A stretch of DNA of 64,000 bases from Mesorhizobium sp. (GTDB lineage Bacteria; Pseudomonadota; Alphaproteobacteria; Rhizobiales; Rhizobiaceae). Location: contig SAJS01000011.1 of NCBI GenBank assembly GCA_004017535.1, positions 124,001 to 188,000 of the forward strand, in the 5' to 3' direction. The position numbers and the translations under genes were made by a program. The notes beneath the pieces are model-generated. The model saw nothing but the letters and a program-made list of their open reading frames with translations, made no database searches and was not told where the DNA came from. Positions 43,959-53,849 of the stretch are shown piece by piece (positions within the stretch are counted from its first letter, which is position 1; each line of letters starts with the position of its first letter).

Positions 43959-45788
43959 ATGAACCTCCGCAATATCGCGATCATCGCGCACGTCGACCAT
44001 GGCAAAACCACGCTGGTCGACCAGCTTCTGAAGCAGTCCGGAGCCTTCCGCGACAACCAGCGCGTCGCCGAGCGCGCCATGGATTCCAACGACCTCGAAA
44101 AAGAGCGCGGCATCACCATCCTGGCCAAGGCGACCTCGGTCGACTGGCACGGCACCCGCATCAACATCGTCGACACGCCCGGACACGCCGATTTCGGCGG
44201 CGAGGTCGAGCGCATCCTGTCGATGGTGGATTCGGCGATCGTGCTCGTCGACGCCGCCGAAGGGCCGATGCCGCAGACCAAGTTCGTTGTCGGCAAGGCG
44301 CTCAAGGTCGGCTTGCGGCCCATCGTCGTCATCAACAAGATCGACCGTCCCGACGCCCGCCATGTCGAGGTTGTCAACGAGGTGTTCGACCTTTTCGCCG
44401 CGCTCGACGCCACCGATGAGCAGCTCGATTTCCCGATCCTCTACGGCTCGGGTCGCGACGGCTGGGTGTCGGAAAACCCCGAAGGTCCGAAGGACCAGGG
44501 CCTAGCGCCGCTGTTCGATCTCGTCGTCAAGCACGTGCCGGCGCCGACGGTCCATCCAGGCCCGTTCCGCATGATCGGCACCATCCTGGAAGCCAATCCG
44601 TTCCTCGGCCGTATCATCACCGGCCGTATCGAGTCCGGCACGCTGAGGGCCAACCAGGCGGTCAAGGTGCTGCACCATGACGGCACCCAGATCGAGACCG
44701 GCCGTGTCTCAAAAATCCTTGCCTTCCGCGGCCTCGAGCGCCAGCCGATCGACGAAGCCCAAGCCGGAGACATCGTCGCCATCGCCGGCCTGTCCAAGGG
44801 CACCGTCGCCGACACATTCTGCGACCCGGCGGTGAACGAGCCGCTGCATGCGCAGCCGATCGACCCGCCGACGGTCACTATGTCCTTCCTCGTCAATGAC
44901 AGCCCGCTTGCCGGCACCGAGGGCGACAAGGTGACCAGCCGCGTCATCCGCGACCGCCTGCTGCGCGAGGCCGAGGGCAATGTCGCGCTCAAGATCGAGG
45001 AATCGGCCGAAAAGGACTCCTTCTTCGTTTCCGGCCGCGGCGAATTGCAGCTTGCGGTGCTGATCGAGACGATGCGCCGCGAAGGCTTCGAGCTCGCCGT
45101 GTCGCGTCCGCGCGTCGTCATGCAGAAGGGCGAGAACGGCGAATTGCTGGAGCCGGTCGAGGAAGTCGTCATCGACGTCGACGAGGAGCATGCCGGCGTC
45201 GTCGTGCAGAAGATGTCGGAGCGCAAGGCCGAGATGGTTGAGCTGCGTCCGTCCGGCGGCAACCGCCAGCGCCTCGTCTTCCACGCGCCGACGCGCGGCC
45301 TGATCGGCTACCAGTCGGAGCTGTTGACCGACACGCGCGGCACCGCGGTGATGAACCGGCTGTTCTTCGCCTATGAGCCTTACAAGGGCGAATTGCCCGG
45401 CCGCACCAACGGCGTCTTGATCTCCAACGAGCAGGGCGAGTCGGTCGCCTACGCTATGTGGAACCTGGAAGACCGCGGCCCGATGATCATCGATCCGGGC
45501 GTCAAGGTCTATCAGGGCATGATCATCGGCATCCATTCGCGCGACAACGACCTCGAAGTGAATGTGCTCAAGGGCAAGAAGCTCACCAACATCCGCGCCG
45601 CCGGCAAGGACGAGGCGGTGAAGCTGACCCCGCCGATCCGCATGACGCTGGAGCGGGCGCTGGCCTGGATCCAGGACGACGAGCTGGTCGAGGTGACGCC
45701 GAAGACCATTCGGCTACGCAAGCTTTATCTCGACCCGAACGAGCGCAAGCGTTTCGAAAAGGCCGCCAAGGTGATGGGCGCGGCGTAA
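43959..45788 (+). CDS. typA: TypA/BipA ribosome-associated GTPase
   Basis: A 609-residue translational GTPase acting on ribosomes in stress adaptation and late assembly. G-motifs: HVDHGKTT (about 10-17), RGITI switch I, DTPGH, and NKIDRPDAR. Domains follow in the EF-G-like order, and the C-terminal BipA domain includes [20 protein letters not shown] and [21 protein letters not shown] chose ATG 43959 (MNLRNIAII), where homologues start; the upstream frame adds 13 codons without support. Confidence 0.97.
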   Translation: MNLRNIAIIAHVDHGKTTLVDQLLKQSGAFRDNQRVAERAMDSNDLEKERGITILAKATSVDWHGTRINIVDTPGHADFGGEVERILSMVDSAIVLVDAAEGPMPQTKFVVGKALKVGLRPIVVINKIDRPDARHVEVVNEVFDLFAALDATDEQLDFPILYGSGRDGWVSENPEGPKDQGLAPLFDLVVKHVPAPTVHPGPFRMIGTILEANPFLGRIITGRIESGTLRANQAVKVLHHDGTQIETGRVSKILAFRGLERQPIDEAQAGDIVAIAGLSKGTVADTFCDPAVNEPLHAQPIDPPTVTMSFLVNDSPLAGTEGDKVTSRVIRDRLLREAEGNVALKIEESAEKDSFFVSGRGELQLAVLIETMRREGFELAVSRPRVVMQKGENGELLEPVEEVVIDVDEEHAGVVVQKMSERKAEMVELRPSGGNRQRLVFHAPTRGLIGYQSELLTDTRGTAVMNRLFFAYEPYKGELPGRTNGVLISNEQGESVAYAMWNLEDRGPMIIDPGVKVYQGMIIGIHSRDNDLEVNVLKGKKLTNIRAAGKDEAVKLTPPIRMTLERALAWIQDDELVEVTPKTIRLRKLYLDPNERKRFEKAAKVMGAA

Positions 45789-45807
45789 GCTCTCCAGCCA
45801 AGGGTAC

Positions 45808-45848
45808 AAAAGAGGGAGCGTGTGCTCCGAGCGTGTGCTCCCTCTTTT
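45808..45848. terminator. Bidirectional rho-independent terminator
   Basis: A 12-bp perfect stem, AAAAGAGGGAGC (45808-45819) and GCTCCCTCTTTT (45837-45848), with a 17-base loop gives A-rich and T-rich ends on either strand. It lies between the convergent typA and DUF1062 genes. Confidence 0.85.
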
Positions 45849-45852
45849 CGTT

Positions 45853-46479
45853 TCAGCGGCACGCTGCCGACAGAATGGCGCGGCACTCCGCCTCTCCGGC
45901 CAGGTCGATGCGCACCGCCAGGCCGTCGCGAACCGGCTTGCGCAAGCCTTTCGCACCGTCCGGTTCGATGCTCAGTCGCCTTCGGTGGTCCAAGGCCTGG
46001 AGCCTTGACCGCGAGATGCCGAGCTCGCCGGCAAGCAGGCGGCCCAGCCGCAAAGGCGTCGTGCCCTTCAGCCGAAGGTCAAGCGCGAGCGCGTCCGCGC
46101 GTCCCGGCTCTCCTTCGAGCAGCTCCTTTCGGACCGTGGCATCAGGTGATTCCTCGACCCGCCCGGCTCGGCTGCGCAACGCGGCGGCATCGAAGGCAAA
46201 GCGGCGCGCAATCGCCGGATCGTTGCTTTCGAGCGCCGTCAGCAGCGCAGGCTCGATATCGTGGCGGTTTTGTCGTTCCAGGATGGTGAAATTCCAGGAG
46301 TTGTCGCAACTCACGCAGCGATAGATCAGCCAGACGTCGATGCGCTTGCCATTGGCATTGACGCGGAATTTCTCGCTGCATTTGTATGATCTGAAGCCGC
46401 CGCAGCGGTTGCAGTTGATGAAAGGTCGTGGCGCGATTGCGGGCGCGATCGTCCAGCGGACACGCAAGGTAGAAGACAT
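45853..46479 (-). CDS. DUF1062 domain-containing protein
   Basis: A 208-residue cytosolic protein with two Cys-x2-Cys pairs near the N-terminus (FINCNRCGGFRSYKCS and YRCVSCDNSWNF), which look like a zinc ribbon, followed by a helical C-terminal part (TTPLRLGRLLAGELGISRSR). This is the DUF1062 architecture. Function is unknown; zinc-ribbon proteins of this shape are often nucleic-acid binding. It is convergent to typA. Confidence 0.85.
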   Translation of the reverse strand: MSSTLRVRWTIAPAIAPRPFINCNRCGGFRSYKCSEKFRVNANGKRIDVWLIYRCVSCDNSWNFTILERQNRHDIEPALLTALESNDPAIARRFAFDAAALRSRAGRVEESPDATVRKELLEGEPGRADALALDLRLKGTTPLRLGRLLAGELGISRSRLQALDHRRRLSIEPDGAKGLRKPVRDGLAVRIDLAGEAECRAILSAACR

Positions 46480-46869
46480 GCCGGTAGGCCCTTCCCGTCG
46501 GGAAGTCCGTCAGATCGGCAATGTCCGAGATGCCCTTCATGGGCACGGCGTGGCGAAAGACTGTGTTGTCTGGAAATCAAGCGTCGGCGCGATAGCACTC
46601 GACGGCGGCTCAGCAATGCCAAACCGGTCTCGAACCACCGCCTGAAGAACACGTGAAAATGGAGCAGGCGGTGCCAATGGCCGCGCCTGCGGTGCATTCA
46701 GAGGAGTTGGCGAGACCGGCGGTTACTGAGGCAAAGTGATGCTCGAAAATGGATAAAGGGTCGGGTCTTTTAGACGCGTGGCGCCGATCCGGCAAGCCAT
46801 CCGGCTTTCGTCATCCCGATGGTTGCGTTAGTCTCTCAGGGTTGAGTTCTCGACCGCAAGAGGTCCGCC
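46480..46869. other. Gene-free 390-base gap
   Basis: I find no convincing coding sequence, RNA gene or repeat here. Neither strand has an open frame with a ribosome site and recognisable protein. The last 60 bases must hold the LysE promoter and ribosome site (AAGAGG before ATG 46870). Confidence 0.5.
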
Positions 46870-47481
46870 ATGCATCTCGCCTCGCTGCTGATCTTCGCCG
46901 CCGCTTTGTTCGTTGCCGCCGGCTCGCCCGGTCCGTCCATCGCGGCGCTTGTGGCGCGCGTCATCTCGAAAGGGTTCCGCGATGTCTTCCCGTTCCTGCT
47001 GGCGATGTGGATCGGCGAGGCGATCTGGCTGTCGCTGGCGGTGTTCGGCCTGGCCGTCGTGGCGCAGACCTTCCACTACGCCTTCGTCGTCGTGAAGTGG
47101 ATTGGCGTGGCGTATCTCGCCTGGTTGGCGTTCAAGATGTGGACGGCGCCGGTAGAGGCCAAGGAAGGCGAGATGCCGCGCGAGGATTCGCCCATGAAAC
47201 TGTTCTTTGCCGGCATGGCGGTGACATTAGGCAATCCGAAGATCATGATGTTCTATCTGGCGCTGCTGCCGACCATCATCGATCTTGCCTCGGTCAGCGT
47301 CGTCGGCTGGGTCGAGCTGACGCTGACCATGGCCGTCGTGCTGGTCGTCATCGACCTTGCCTGGGTGCTGGCCGCTTCGCAGGCGCGCCGGCTCCTGAAG
47401 AGCAGGCGCGCCATGAAGATCGCCAACCGCGTCAGCGCCACGACCATGGCGGGTGCCGCCGCGGCAATCGCCGCGCGCTAA
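46870..47481 (+). CDS. LysE family amino-acid exporter
   Basis: A 203-residue inner-membrane protein with five to six helices. The family signature GSPGPSIAALVARVISKGFR (about residues 18-37) and the VVKWIGVAYLAWLAFKMW helix are both present. LysE/RhtB proteins export amino acids such as lysine, arginine or homoserine lactone; the specificity here is not set. A divergent LysR-type activator, common with lysE, is absent. Confidence 0.9.
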   Translation: MHLASLLIFAAALFVAAGSPGPSIAALVARVISKGFRDVFPFLLAMWIGEAIWLSLAVFGLAVVAQTFHYAFVVVKWIGVAYLAWLAFKMWTAPVEAKEGEMPREDSPMKLFFAGMAVTLGNPKIMMFYLALLPTIIDLASVSVVGWVELTLTMAVVLVVIDLAWVLAASQARRLLKSRRAMKIANRVSATTMAGAAAAIAAR

Positions 47482-47550
47482 AGCAATTGCAGGAAAAGTG
47501 TGAGCGGTTTTCCGCCCGGAATTGCGTCAAAACAAAGAGATAGAGCGATT
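47480..47550. repeat. RIME-like mosaic repeat
   Basis: TAAAGCAATTGCAGGAAAAG, then GTGAGCGGTTTTCCGCCCGG and AATTGCGTCAAAACAAAGAG form an inverted structure. It matches the elements at 9053-9110 and 23722-23785 in reverse orientation. It starts directly at the LysE stop codon. Confidence 0.7.
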
Positions 47551-47591
47551 CGCCGTCTCCCTGAAACGGCGAAATCCTTAAGCGGCCGGCC

Positions 47592-47915
47592 TCACATCAT
47601 TTCGATGATCGGCGCGATCTCGACGCTGAAGGCCGGGTCCATCAGGATCGGGCACTCCTTGGCCTTGGCGACCGCATCGTCGATGTCCCTGGCTTCGACG
47701 ACGGTGTAACCGGCTGTCGGATTGCTGCCGCCATTGTTCTCGACCTTGCCGCTCGGCAGCACAGTCTTCGACATGCCGACCGGATTGCCGCCATCGACCA
47801 CGGCCGAGCCGAGCTTGTCGTACCAGCCGGTCCAGGCATCCATTGCCGCTTTGCGTTCGGCTTCATCGGTCGGCATCTTGCCAGAGCCGTGATAGACATA
47901 GAGAAATTTCGCCAT
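47592..47915 (-). CDS. YCII-related (dimeric alpha-beta barrel) protein
   Basis: A 107-residue protein, MAKFLYVYHGSGKMP, with GWYDKLGSAVVDGGNPVGM and AGYTVVEARDIDDAVAKA, which match the YciI-like domain. GGGAGGAG stands just before the ATG. YciI-like proteins are often encoded near sigma factors or oxidoreductases and have ferredoxin-like folds; the reaction is unknown. It is co-oriented with the upstream AhpD-like gene, 212 bases away. Confidence 0.78.
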   Translation of the reverse strand: MAKFLYVYHGSGKMPTDEAERKAAMDAWTGWYDKLGSAVVDGGNPVGMSKTVLPSGKVENNGGSNPTAGYTVVEARDIDDAVAKAKECPILMDPAFSVEIAPIIEMM

Positions 47916-48127
47916 GTTCTCCTCCCTTGTCGGCGGCGTCGAACCGGCACGCGGCCACGCCGCTTGCGATATGCAGCTGCGCTGCAACCCGGTATGCGGC
48001 TACTCGTAATCGTGGATACGTGGCAATCCCGTCTGGACATGCAGCCACGCCGCAATCCTGATCATCGGACCAAATGACGCGGCGGGCAACGAAAAATTCG
48101 GTGTTGCTAATATAAGACCTGCGGCCG

Positions 48128-48691
48128 TCATCTCGCCATGGCGTGGTATTCGGGATTGGGCCGCATGTCGACCGCGGCGGCCACGCGGTTCGACATGTTG
48201 AAGAAGGCGGCGATCGAGGCGATGTCCCAGATGTCGCGGTCGGAGAACCCGGCCTGGCGCAGAGCAGCGCGGTCGGCTTCCACGATCCTGGCCGGTTCTT
48301 CCGTCAGCTTCACGGCGAATTCGAGCATGGCGCGCTGGCGGTCCGGCAGGTCGGCGGCGCGGAAATTCATCGCCATCATCTCGCCCAGCGCCGGCTCGCC
48401 CGACAGCTGACGCACCGCCGCGCCATGCGCGGTCAGGCAGTAATAGCAATGGTTGATCGAGGAGACCGCGACCGCGATCATCTCGCGCTCCAGCTTCGAC
48501 AAGCCGGAATCGCCCAGCATCAGATCGTTGTACATGTCGGTGAAGGCGCGCAGCTTCTTCTCATCGAAGGCGTAGGCGAGCAGCACGTTGGGCACGAGGC
48601 CGAGCTTCTCCTCGCATTTGGCGAAATAGGCTTTCGTCGCCTCGCTCAGCTCCGCCTGGACGAGGTCGAGCGCCGTAATCCTGTCGGTCAT
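48128..48691 (-). CDS. AhpD-like peroxidase-related protein (CMD domain)
   Basis: A 187-residue carboxymuconolactone-decarboxylase-fold protein of the peroxidase-related group. The active-site CxxC with a following His reads NHCYYCLTAHGAAVR near residue 80, in the AhpD arrangement. Other hallmarks are LEREMIAVAVSSINHC and FNMSNRVAAA near the end. It is probably a thiol-dependent peroxide reductase. AAGGAG precedes the ATG. Confidence 0.85.
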   Translation of the reverse strand: MTDRITALDLVQAELSEATKAYFAKCEEKLGLVPNVLLAYAFDEKKLRAFTDMYNDLMLGDSGLSKLEREMIAVAVSSINHCYYCLTAHGAAVRQLSGEPALGEMMAMNFRAADLPDRQRAMLEFAVKLTEEPARIVEADRAALRQAGFSDRDIWDIASIAAFFNMSNRVAAAVDMRPNPEYHAMAR

Positions 48692-48819
48692 GGGTCGTTC
48701 TCCTTGCAACGCACCGGCGTTGGTTCGAATTCTTTAATGCGTCGTCAAACCTTTGTCGCGAAACGGCGGTCATCTGCTACGATAGCTACAAAAGCATAAG
48801 ACGGGAGGGACCAAGCGTC

Positions 48820-51800
48820 ATGGCCAGCGTGAAATCCAAGCCGAAGAAGAAAGCGGCTGCCGCCGCGAAAGCGGAGGAGAAGCCCGCAAGGCTTGCCGAT
48901 TATCTGCTTGCCCGGGCGCCCGCCGAGGATATCGCGGCCTATGACGCGGCCGACCTGGAACGCGCAGGCGAGCTCGCAGCCCGAGCGGTGGCCAGCCACA
49001 GGAAGGGCGAAAGCGTCGTCGCCGTCGATGCCGATTCGGACGTTGTCTGCGACGGCCGGCCGGTCACCGTCATCACCGTCGTCAACGACAACATGCCATT
49101 CCTGTTCGATTCCATCCTGGGCGAGATCACCGAGAGCAGCGGCCAGCCGACGCTGGTCACCCATCCGATCGTCACCGTCCGTCACGGCAAGGCCGGCGTT
49201 GTCGAGGTTCTGGGCGACGGCGGCAAGGAGGATGACGAGCACGAGCGGCTGAGCGTTGTCCACGTCCACGTTCCAAGGCTGACCGCCGAAGAGGCGAAGA
49301 GCCTTACCGAGCGGCTGCGCAAGATGCTGTCCCAGGTCCGGGCCGCGGTTGTCGACTGGAAGCGTATGCTCGCCCGCCTCGACCAAGCGATTTCCGAGTT
49401 CCGCTATTCCGCGGTGCCGCTCGACAAGAAGAGCGTCGCCGAGGCGATCGCCTTCCTCGAATGGCTGCGCGACGACAATTTCACCTTCCTCGGCATGCGC
49501 GAGTTCAAATATGTCGGCGGCGAGGAGAGCGGCTCGCTGGAGCGCGCCGACAAGCCCGGCCTCGGCATCCTGGCGGATCCCGACGTGCTGGTGTTGCGGC
49601 GCGGCACCGAGGCGGTGACGACGACGCCGGAGATCCGCGCCTTCCTGCATGGACCGGAGCCGTTGATCGTCACCAAGGCGAACGCCAAGTCCCTGGTGCA
49701 CCGCCGCATCTATCTCGACTATGTCGGGGTCAAGACCTACACGGCGAAAGGCGCGCTGGCGGGCGAATTGCGCATCGTCGGCCTTTTCACCTCGACCGCC
49801 TACACGCGCTCGGTGATGAAGATCCCCTATCTGCGCTCGAAGGCCGAAACGATCATCGCCAAGTCGGGATTCAATCCCAACGACCATTCCGGCAAGGCGC
49901 TGATCAACGTGCTGGAGAGCTATCCGCGCGATGAGTTCTTCCAGGTTCCGGTGCCGGTCCTGAGAAAGCATGCCAATGCCATTCTCGGCCTGGTCGAGCG
50001 GCCGCGGATCAGAGCGCTGGTGCGCGCCGACCAGTTCGATCGCTTCGTTTCGATCCTCGTTTTCGTGCCGCGCGACCGCTATGACAGCGCCGTGCGCGAG
50101 AAGATCGGCGCGTATCTCAAGACCGTGTTCGAGGGTCGGCTGTCGGCCTATTACCCGGCCTTCCCGGAAGGCGGGCTGGCGCGCGTGCATTTCATCATCG
50201 GCCGCTCCGGCGGCAAGACGCCGAAGATCGAGCAGTCGACGATCGAGGCGGCGATCCGCGACATCGTGCGCACCTGGCAAGACGCGCTCTCCGAGGCCGC
50301 GGAAGCGGCCGGCAGCGATCCGGCGCTGAAAGCGATCGCGGCGCGGTTCCCCGAAAGCTATCGCGATAGCTTCTCGGCCGCCGTGGCGCTGGCGGATGCC
50401 GGGCGCATCGCCAAAATCAGCGCCGACAATCCGATCGCCATCGACTATTACCGCCATGCCGACCAGAAGCCGAACCAGGCGGCGCTGAAGATCTACCACC
50501 ATGGCAGCCCGGTGGCGCTGTCGCGCCGCGTGCCGGTGCTGGAGAATATCGGCTTCCGCGTCATCAGCGAGCGCACCTTCGAGGTCGGCGGCGACCCGGC
50601 TGCAACGGTATTCATTCACGACATGGAGCTGGAGAACAGCTACGGCAACCCAATTAACCTCGCCGATGGCGGGGCGCTTTTCGAGGACGCCTTCCTCTCG
50701 GTCTGGCGCGGCGATGTCGACAATGACGGCTATAACGGCCTGGCGCAGACCGCCGGCCTGTGGTCGGGCGAGATCACCATCCTGCGCGCCTATGGCCGCT
50801 ATCTGCAGCAGGCCGGCATCCCGCAGAGCCAGGATTTCATCGCCGCGGCGCTAAACCGTTATCCGGAGGTCGCGCGCGGCCTGCATTCGCTGTTCGTCGC
50901 CCGGCTCGGGCCGACGGCGGAAGGCGACGGCGCGGTCGCGGCCAAGCACCTCAAGGTCAAGATCAAGGATGCGCTGGAGGAGGTCCCCAATATCGATGAC
51001 GACACCATCATCCGCCGCTACCTCAACCTCATCGAGGCCTCGCTGCGCACCAATCATTTCGTCGCCGATACGAAAGCGAAGGGGCAGTCGCTGGCGATCA
51101 AGCTCGACTCGCAGGCGGTCGAGGGACTGCCGGCGCCGCGGCCATGGCGCGAGATCTTTGTCTACGGCTCAGAGGTCGAGGGCGTGCATCTGCGCTTCGG
51201 CCCGGTGGCGCGCGGCGGCCTGCGCTGGTCGGATCGCGCCCAGGACTATCGCACCGAGGTGCTGGGGTTGGTGAAGGCGCAGCAGGTCAAGAACGCGGTC
51301 ATCGTGCCCGTCGGCGCCAAGGGCGGCTTCTATCCGAAGAAGCTGCCGATGAGCGCCCGGCGCGACGCCATCTTCGAAGCCGGCACCTCGGCCTACAAGA
51401 ACTTCGTCTCCAGCCTGTTGTCGATCACCGACAATATCGGCGTCGACGGCGTCATTCCGCCAGCCGGCGTGGTGCGGCGCGATCCCGACGATCCCTATTT
51501 CGTCGTCGCCGCCGACAAGGGCACGGCGACCTTCTCCGACACCGCCAACGGCATTTCCGAAAAACACCACTTCTGGCTGGACGATGCCTTCGCCAGCGGC
51601 GGCTCGGCCGGTTACGACCACAAGAAGATGGGCATCACGGCCAAAGGGGCGTGGGAAGCGGTGAAGCGGCATTTCCGCGAGATGAACCGCGACATCCAGA
51701 CTGAGCCCTTCAGCGTGGTCGGTGTCGGCGACATGTCGGGCGACGTGTTCGGCAACGGCATGCTGTTGTCGCCGGCAACCAGGCTGATCGCCGCTTTCGA

Positions 51801-53598
51801 CCATCGCGATATCTTCATCGATCCCGATCCGGACATGGCCGCCTCAATGGCCGAGCGCCAGCGCATGTTCGCCCTGCCGCGCTCGTCCTGGCAAGACTAT
51901 GACAAGTCGAAGCTGTCGGAAGGCGGCGTCATCGTCTCGCGCAACCAGAAATCCATCACGCTGCCGCAGGCGGCCGCCGCCGCGATCGGCCTCTCCAAGA
52001 CCACGGCGACCCCGGTTGAGATCATGAGCGCCATCCTCAAGGCGCCGGTCGACCTTTTGTGGTTCGGCGGCATCGGCACCTATGTGCGGGCTTCCGGCGA
52101 AAGCAATCAGGATGTCGGCGACCGCGCCAACGACGCCATTCGCGTCACCGCGCTCGATGTCCGGGCGAAGGTCATCGGGGAGGGCGCCAATCTCGGCGTT
52201 ACGCAGCGGGCGCGCATCGAGTTCGGCATGAATGGCGGCCGCTGCAACTCGGACGCCATCGACAATTCAGGCGGCGTCAACTGCTCCGACGTCGAGGTCA
52301 ACATCAAGATCGCGCTGGCCTCGGCGATGCGCAAAGGCTCGCTGACCAGGCCGGCGCGCAACAAGCTGCTCGCCGAGATGACCGACGAGGTGAGCACGCT
52401 GGTGCTCTCCAACAACTACCAGCAGACGTTGGCGCTGTCGCTCGCGCGCAAGCGGGGGCTGGCCGACATCGCGCATCAGGCACGGTTCATGACGGCGCTG
52501 GAGTCGCGCGGCCTGCTCGACCGCGCCGTCGAGACGCTGCCGTCGCCGGCGGCGCTCGCCGAACGCGAGGCGCGCGGCGAGCCGCTGACCAGGGCCGAGC
52601 TTGGCGTGCTGCTCGCCTATGCCAAGATCGTACTGTTCTCCGACATCGTCGCCAGCGACGTGCCGGACGATCCGCATTTCGACCGCGATCTGATGGGCTA
52701 TTTCCCGGAGCGCATGGCCAAGAAATTCGCCGGCGAAATCCGCGACCACAGGCTGCGGCGCGAGATCATCGCGCGGGTCGTCGCCAACGATCTCGTCAAT
52801 CGCGGTGGGCCATCCTTCGTCAACCGGCTGCAGGAAGCCAACGGGCGCCCGGCCGCGGATGTCGTGCGCACCTTCGCCGTGGTCCGCGACGGCTTTGCGC
52901 TGCCCGCGCTCTATCGCGAGATCGACGCGCTCGACAACCAGATCGACGGGCAGACCCAGCTCGATCTCTACCAGTCCGTCAGCCGGCTCATCTTTGTGAC
53001 CAGCGGCTGGTATCTGAAGAACGAAGCCGGCTCCGCGCCGCTCGGCCAGCGGATCGTCGAGCTGCAGGAGGCCCGCAAGGCGCTCGAGCCGAAGCTCGTA
53101 TCGCTGCTGCCGGCCTTCTCGCGCGAGCGCATCGAGGAGCGGCGGCAAGGCCTGTTCAAGGGTGGCGCGCCGGAGAAGCTCGCCGGGGAGCTCGCTTTGG
53201 CCGAGGTGGCCGAGCTGATCCCCGACGTCGCGCTCACCGCGCGCACCGCCAATGCCGACATCGTCAGCGCGGCCAAGGCCTTCTTCGCCGTCAGCGACGC
53301 CTTCCGCATCCCGCGCGTCGAGGAAGCGGCGCGCTCGATCATGCCGCCCGACTATTACGACCAGCTGGCGCTGTCACGCGCGACCGACACGATCGGCGTC
53401 GCGCGGCGCGGCATCGCGGTGGCGGCTCTGACCGCGCACGGCGCGGCGGCGGATCCGGTCGCGGCGTGGCTGGAGGCCGGCGGCGAGCGCGTCGCCCGCA
53501 TCCGCGAGCGGCTGCAGGCGCTGACCGAGGGCGGCGACATCACCGTATCGCGGCTGTCGGTGGCGTCCGGGCTGATGACCGACCTGACAGGGATGTGA
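48820..53598 (+). CDS. NAD-dependent glutamate dehydrogenase, large 180-kDa type
   Basis: A 1592-residue enzyme of the large GDH class, catalysing glutamate to 2-oxoglutarate with NAD. Parts in order: a long N-terminal regulatory region with ACT-like segments (about 1-700), then the catalytic core at about 780-1250 with VARGGLRWSDRAQDYRTEVL, VPVGAKGGF and the Rossmann stretch KVIGEGANLGVTQRARIEF, and a C-terminal helical region. Length is standard for this class. Large GDHs of this class are regulated by allosteric effectors. Flanking genes are not part of an operon with it. The N-terminus is Lys/Ala-rich. Confidence 0.95.
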   Translation: MASVKSKPKKKAAAAAKAEEKPARLADYLLARAPAEDIAAYDAADLERAGELAARAVASHRKGESVVAVDADSDVVCDGRPVTVITVVNDNMPFLFDSILGEITESSGQPTLVTHPIVTVRHGKAGVVEVLGDGGKEDDEHERLSVVHVHVPRLTAEEAKSLTERLRKMLSQVRAAVVDWKRMLARLDQAISEFRYSAVPLDKKSVAEAIAFLEWLRDDNFTFLGMREFKYVGGEESGSLERADKPGLGILADPDVLVLRRGTEAVTTTPEIRAFLHGPEPLIVTKANAKSLVHRRIYLDYVGVKTYTAKGALAGELRIVGLFTSTAYTRSVMKIPYLRSKAETIIAKSGFNPNDHSGKALINVLESYPRDEFFQVPVPVLRKHANAILGLVERPRIRALVRADQFDRFVSILVFVPRDRYDSAVREKIGAYLKTVFEGRLSAYYPAFPEGGLARVHFIIGRSGGKTPKIEQSTIEAAIRDIVRTWQDALSEAAEAAGSDPALKAIAARFPESYRDSFSAAVALADAGRIAKISADNPIAIDYYRHADQKPNQAALKIYHHGSPVALSRRVPVLENIGFRVISERTFEVGGDPAATVFIHDMELENSYGNPINLADGGALFEDAFLSVWRGDVDNDGYNGLAQTAGLWSGEITILRAYGRYLQQAGIPQSQDFIAAALNRYPEVARGLHSLFVARLGPTAEGDGAVAAKHLKVKIKDALEEVPNIDDDTIIRRYLNLIEASLRTNHFVADTKAKGQSLAIKLDSQAVEGLPAPRPWREIFVYGSEVEGVHLRFGPVARGGLRWSDRAQDYRTEVLGLVKAQQVKNAVIVPVGAKGGFYPKKLPMSARRDAIFEAGTSAYKNFVSSLLSITDNIGVDGVIPPAGVVRRDPDDPYFVVAADKGTATFSDTANGISEKHHFWLDDAFASGGSAGYDHKKMGITAKGAWEAVKRHFREMNRDIQTEPFSVVGVGDMSGDVFGNGMLLSPATRLIAAFDHRDIFIDPDPDMAASMAERQRMFALPRSSWQDYDKSKLSEGGVIVSRNQKSITLPQAAAAAIGLSKTTATPVEIMSAILKAPVDLLWFGGIGTYVRASGESNQDVGDRANDAIRVTALDVRAKVIGEGANLGVTQRARIEFGMNGGRCNSDAIDNSGGVNCSDVEVNIKIALASAMRKGSLTRPARNKLLAEMTDEVSTLVLSNNYQQTLALSLARKRGLADIAHQARFMTALESRGLLDRAVETLPSPAALAEREARGEPLTRAELGVLLAYAKIVLFSDIVASDVPDDPHFDRDLMGYFPERMAKKFAGEIRDHRLRREIIARVVANDLVNRGGPSFVNRLQEANGRPAADVVRTFAVVRDGFALPALYREIDALDNQIDGQTQLDLYQSVSRLIFVTSGWYLKNEAGSAPLGQRIVELQEARKALEPKLVSLLPAFSRERIEERRQGLFKGGAPEKLAGELALAEVAELIPDVALTARTANADIVSAAKAFFAVSDAFRIPRVEEAARSIMPPDYYDQLALSRATDTIGVARRGIAVAALTAHGAAADPVAAWLEAGGERVARIRERLQALTEGGDITVSRLSVASGLMTDLTGM

Positions 53599-53599
53599 G

Positions 53600-53780
53600 C
53601 TGCTGTTCCTCGCCTCCGCCAAAGGCGGGGGAGAGGTGGCCGCGTAGCGGCCGGAGAGGGGCTTCGTAGGGCGAAGACCTTTCTCGACTACCTGTCACAG
53701 CCCGCCGCGTTCCCTCACCGTCTCGGCTTCGCCGAGCCACCTCTCCCCACTTCGTTCCCGTTCACGGGGCGAGGAACTGG
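53600..53780. repeat. GGGGAGAGGTGG palindromic repeat after glutamate dehydrogenase
   Basis: Facing arms contain GGCGGGGGAGAGGTGGCC and GAGCCACCTCTCCCC. Inner hairpins are GGCCGC-GTA-GCGGCC and CTCGGC-TTC-GCCGAG. It probably terminates the glutamate dehydrogenase transcript. Confidence 0.75.
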
Positions 53781-53849
53781 CGCTTGTTGCGCCACCGCCC
53801 GAAAACATGCAGACATGGCGCCCGGCACGAGCGGCCCGAGGGAATCAGC

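Noticed and set aside
46142-46546. A 134-residue minus-strand frame overlapping DUF1062
   Set aside because: Its first 22 codons lie in the gap and read sensibly (MPMKGISDIADLTDF), but the rest is an alternative frame of DUF1062 and no ribosome site is visible.
48745-50619. A 624-residue minus-strand frame opposite glutamate dehydrogenase
   Set aside because: It is antisense to a well-supported 1592-residue enzyme and has only the His/Arg/Asp-rich shadow composition.
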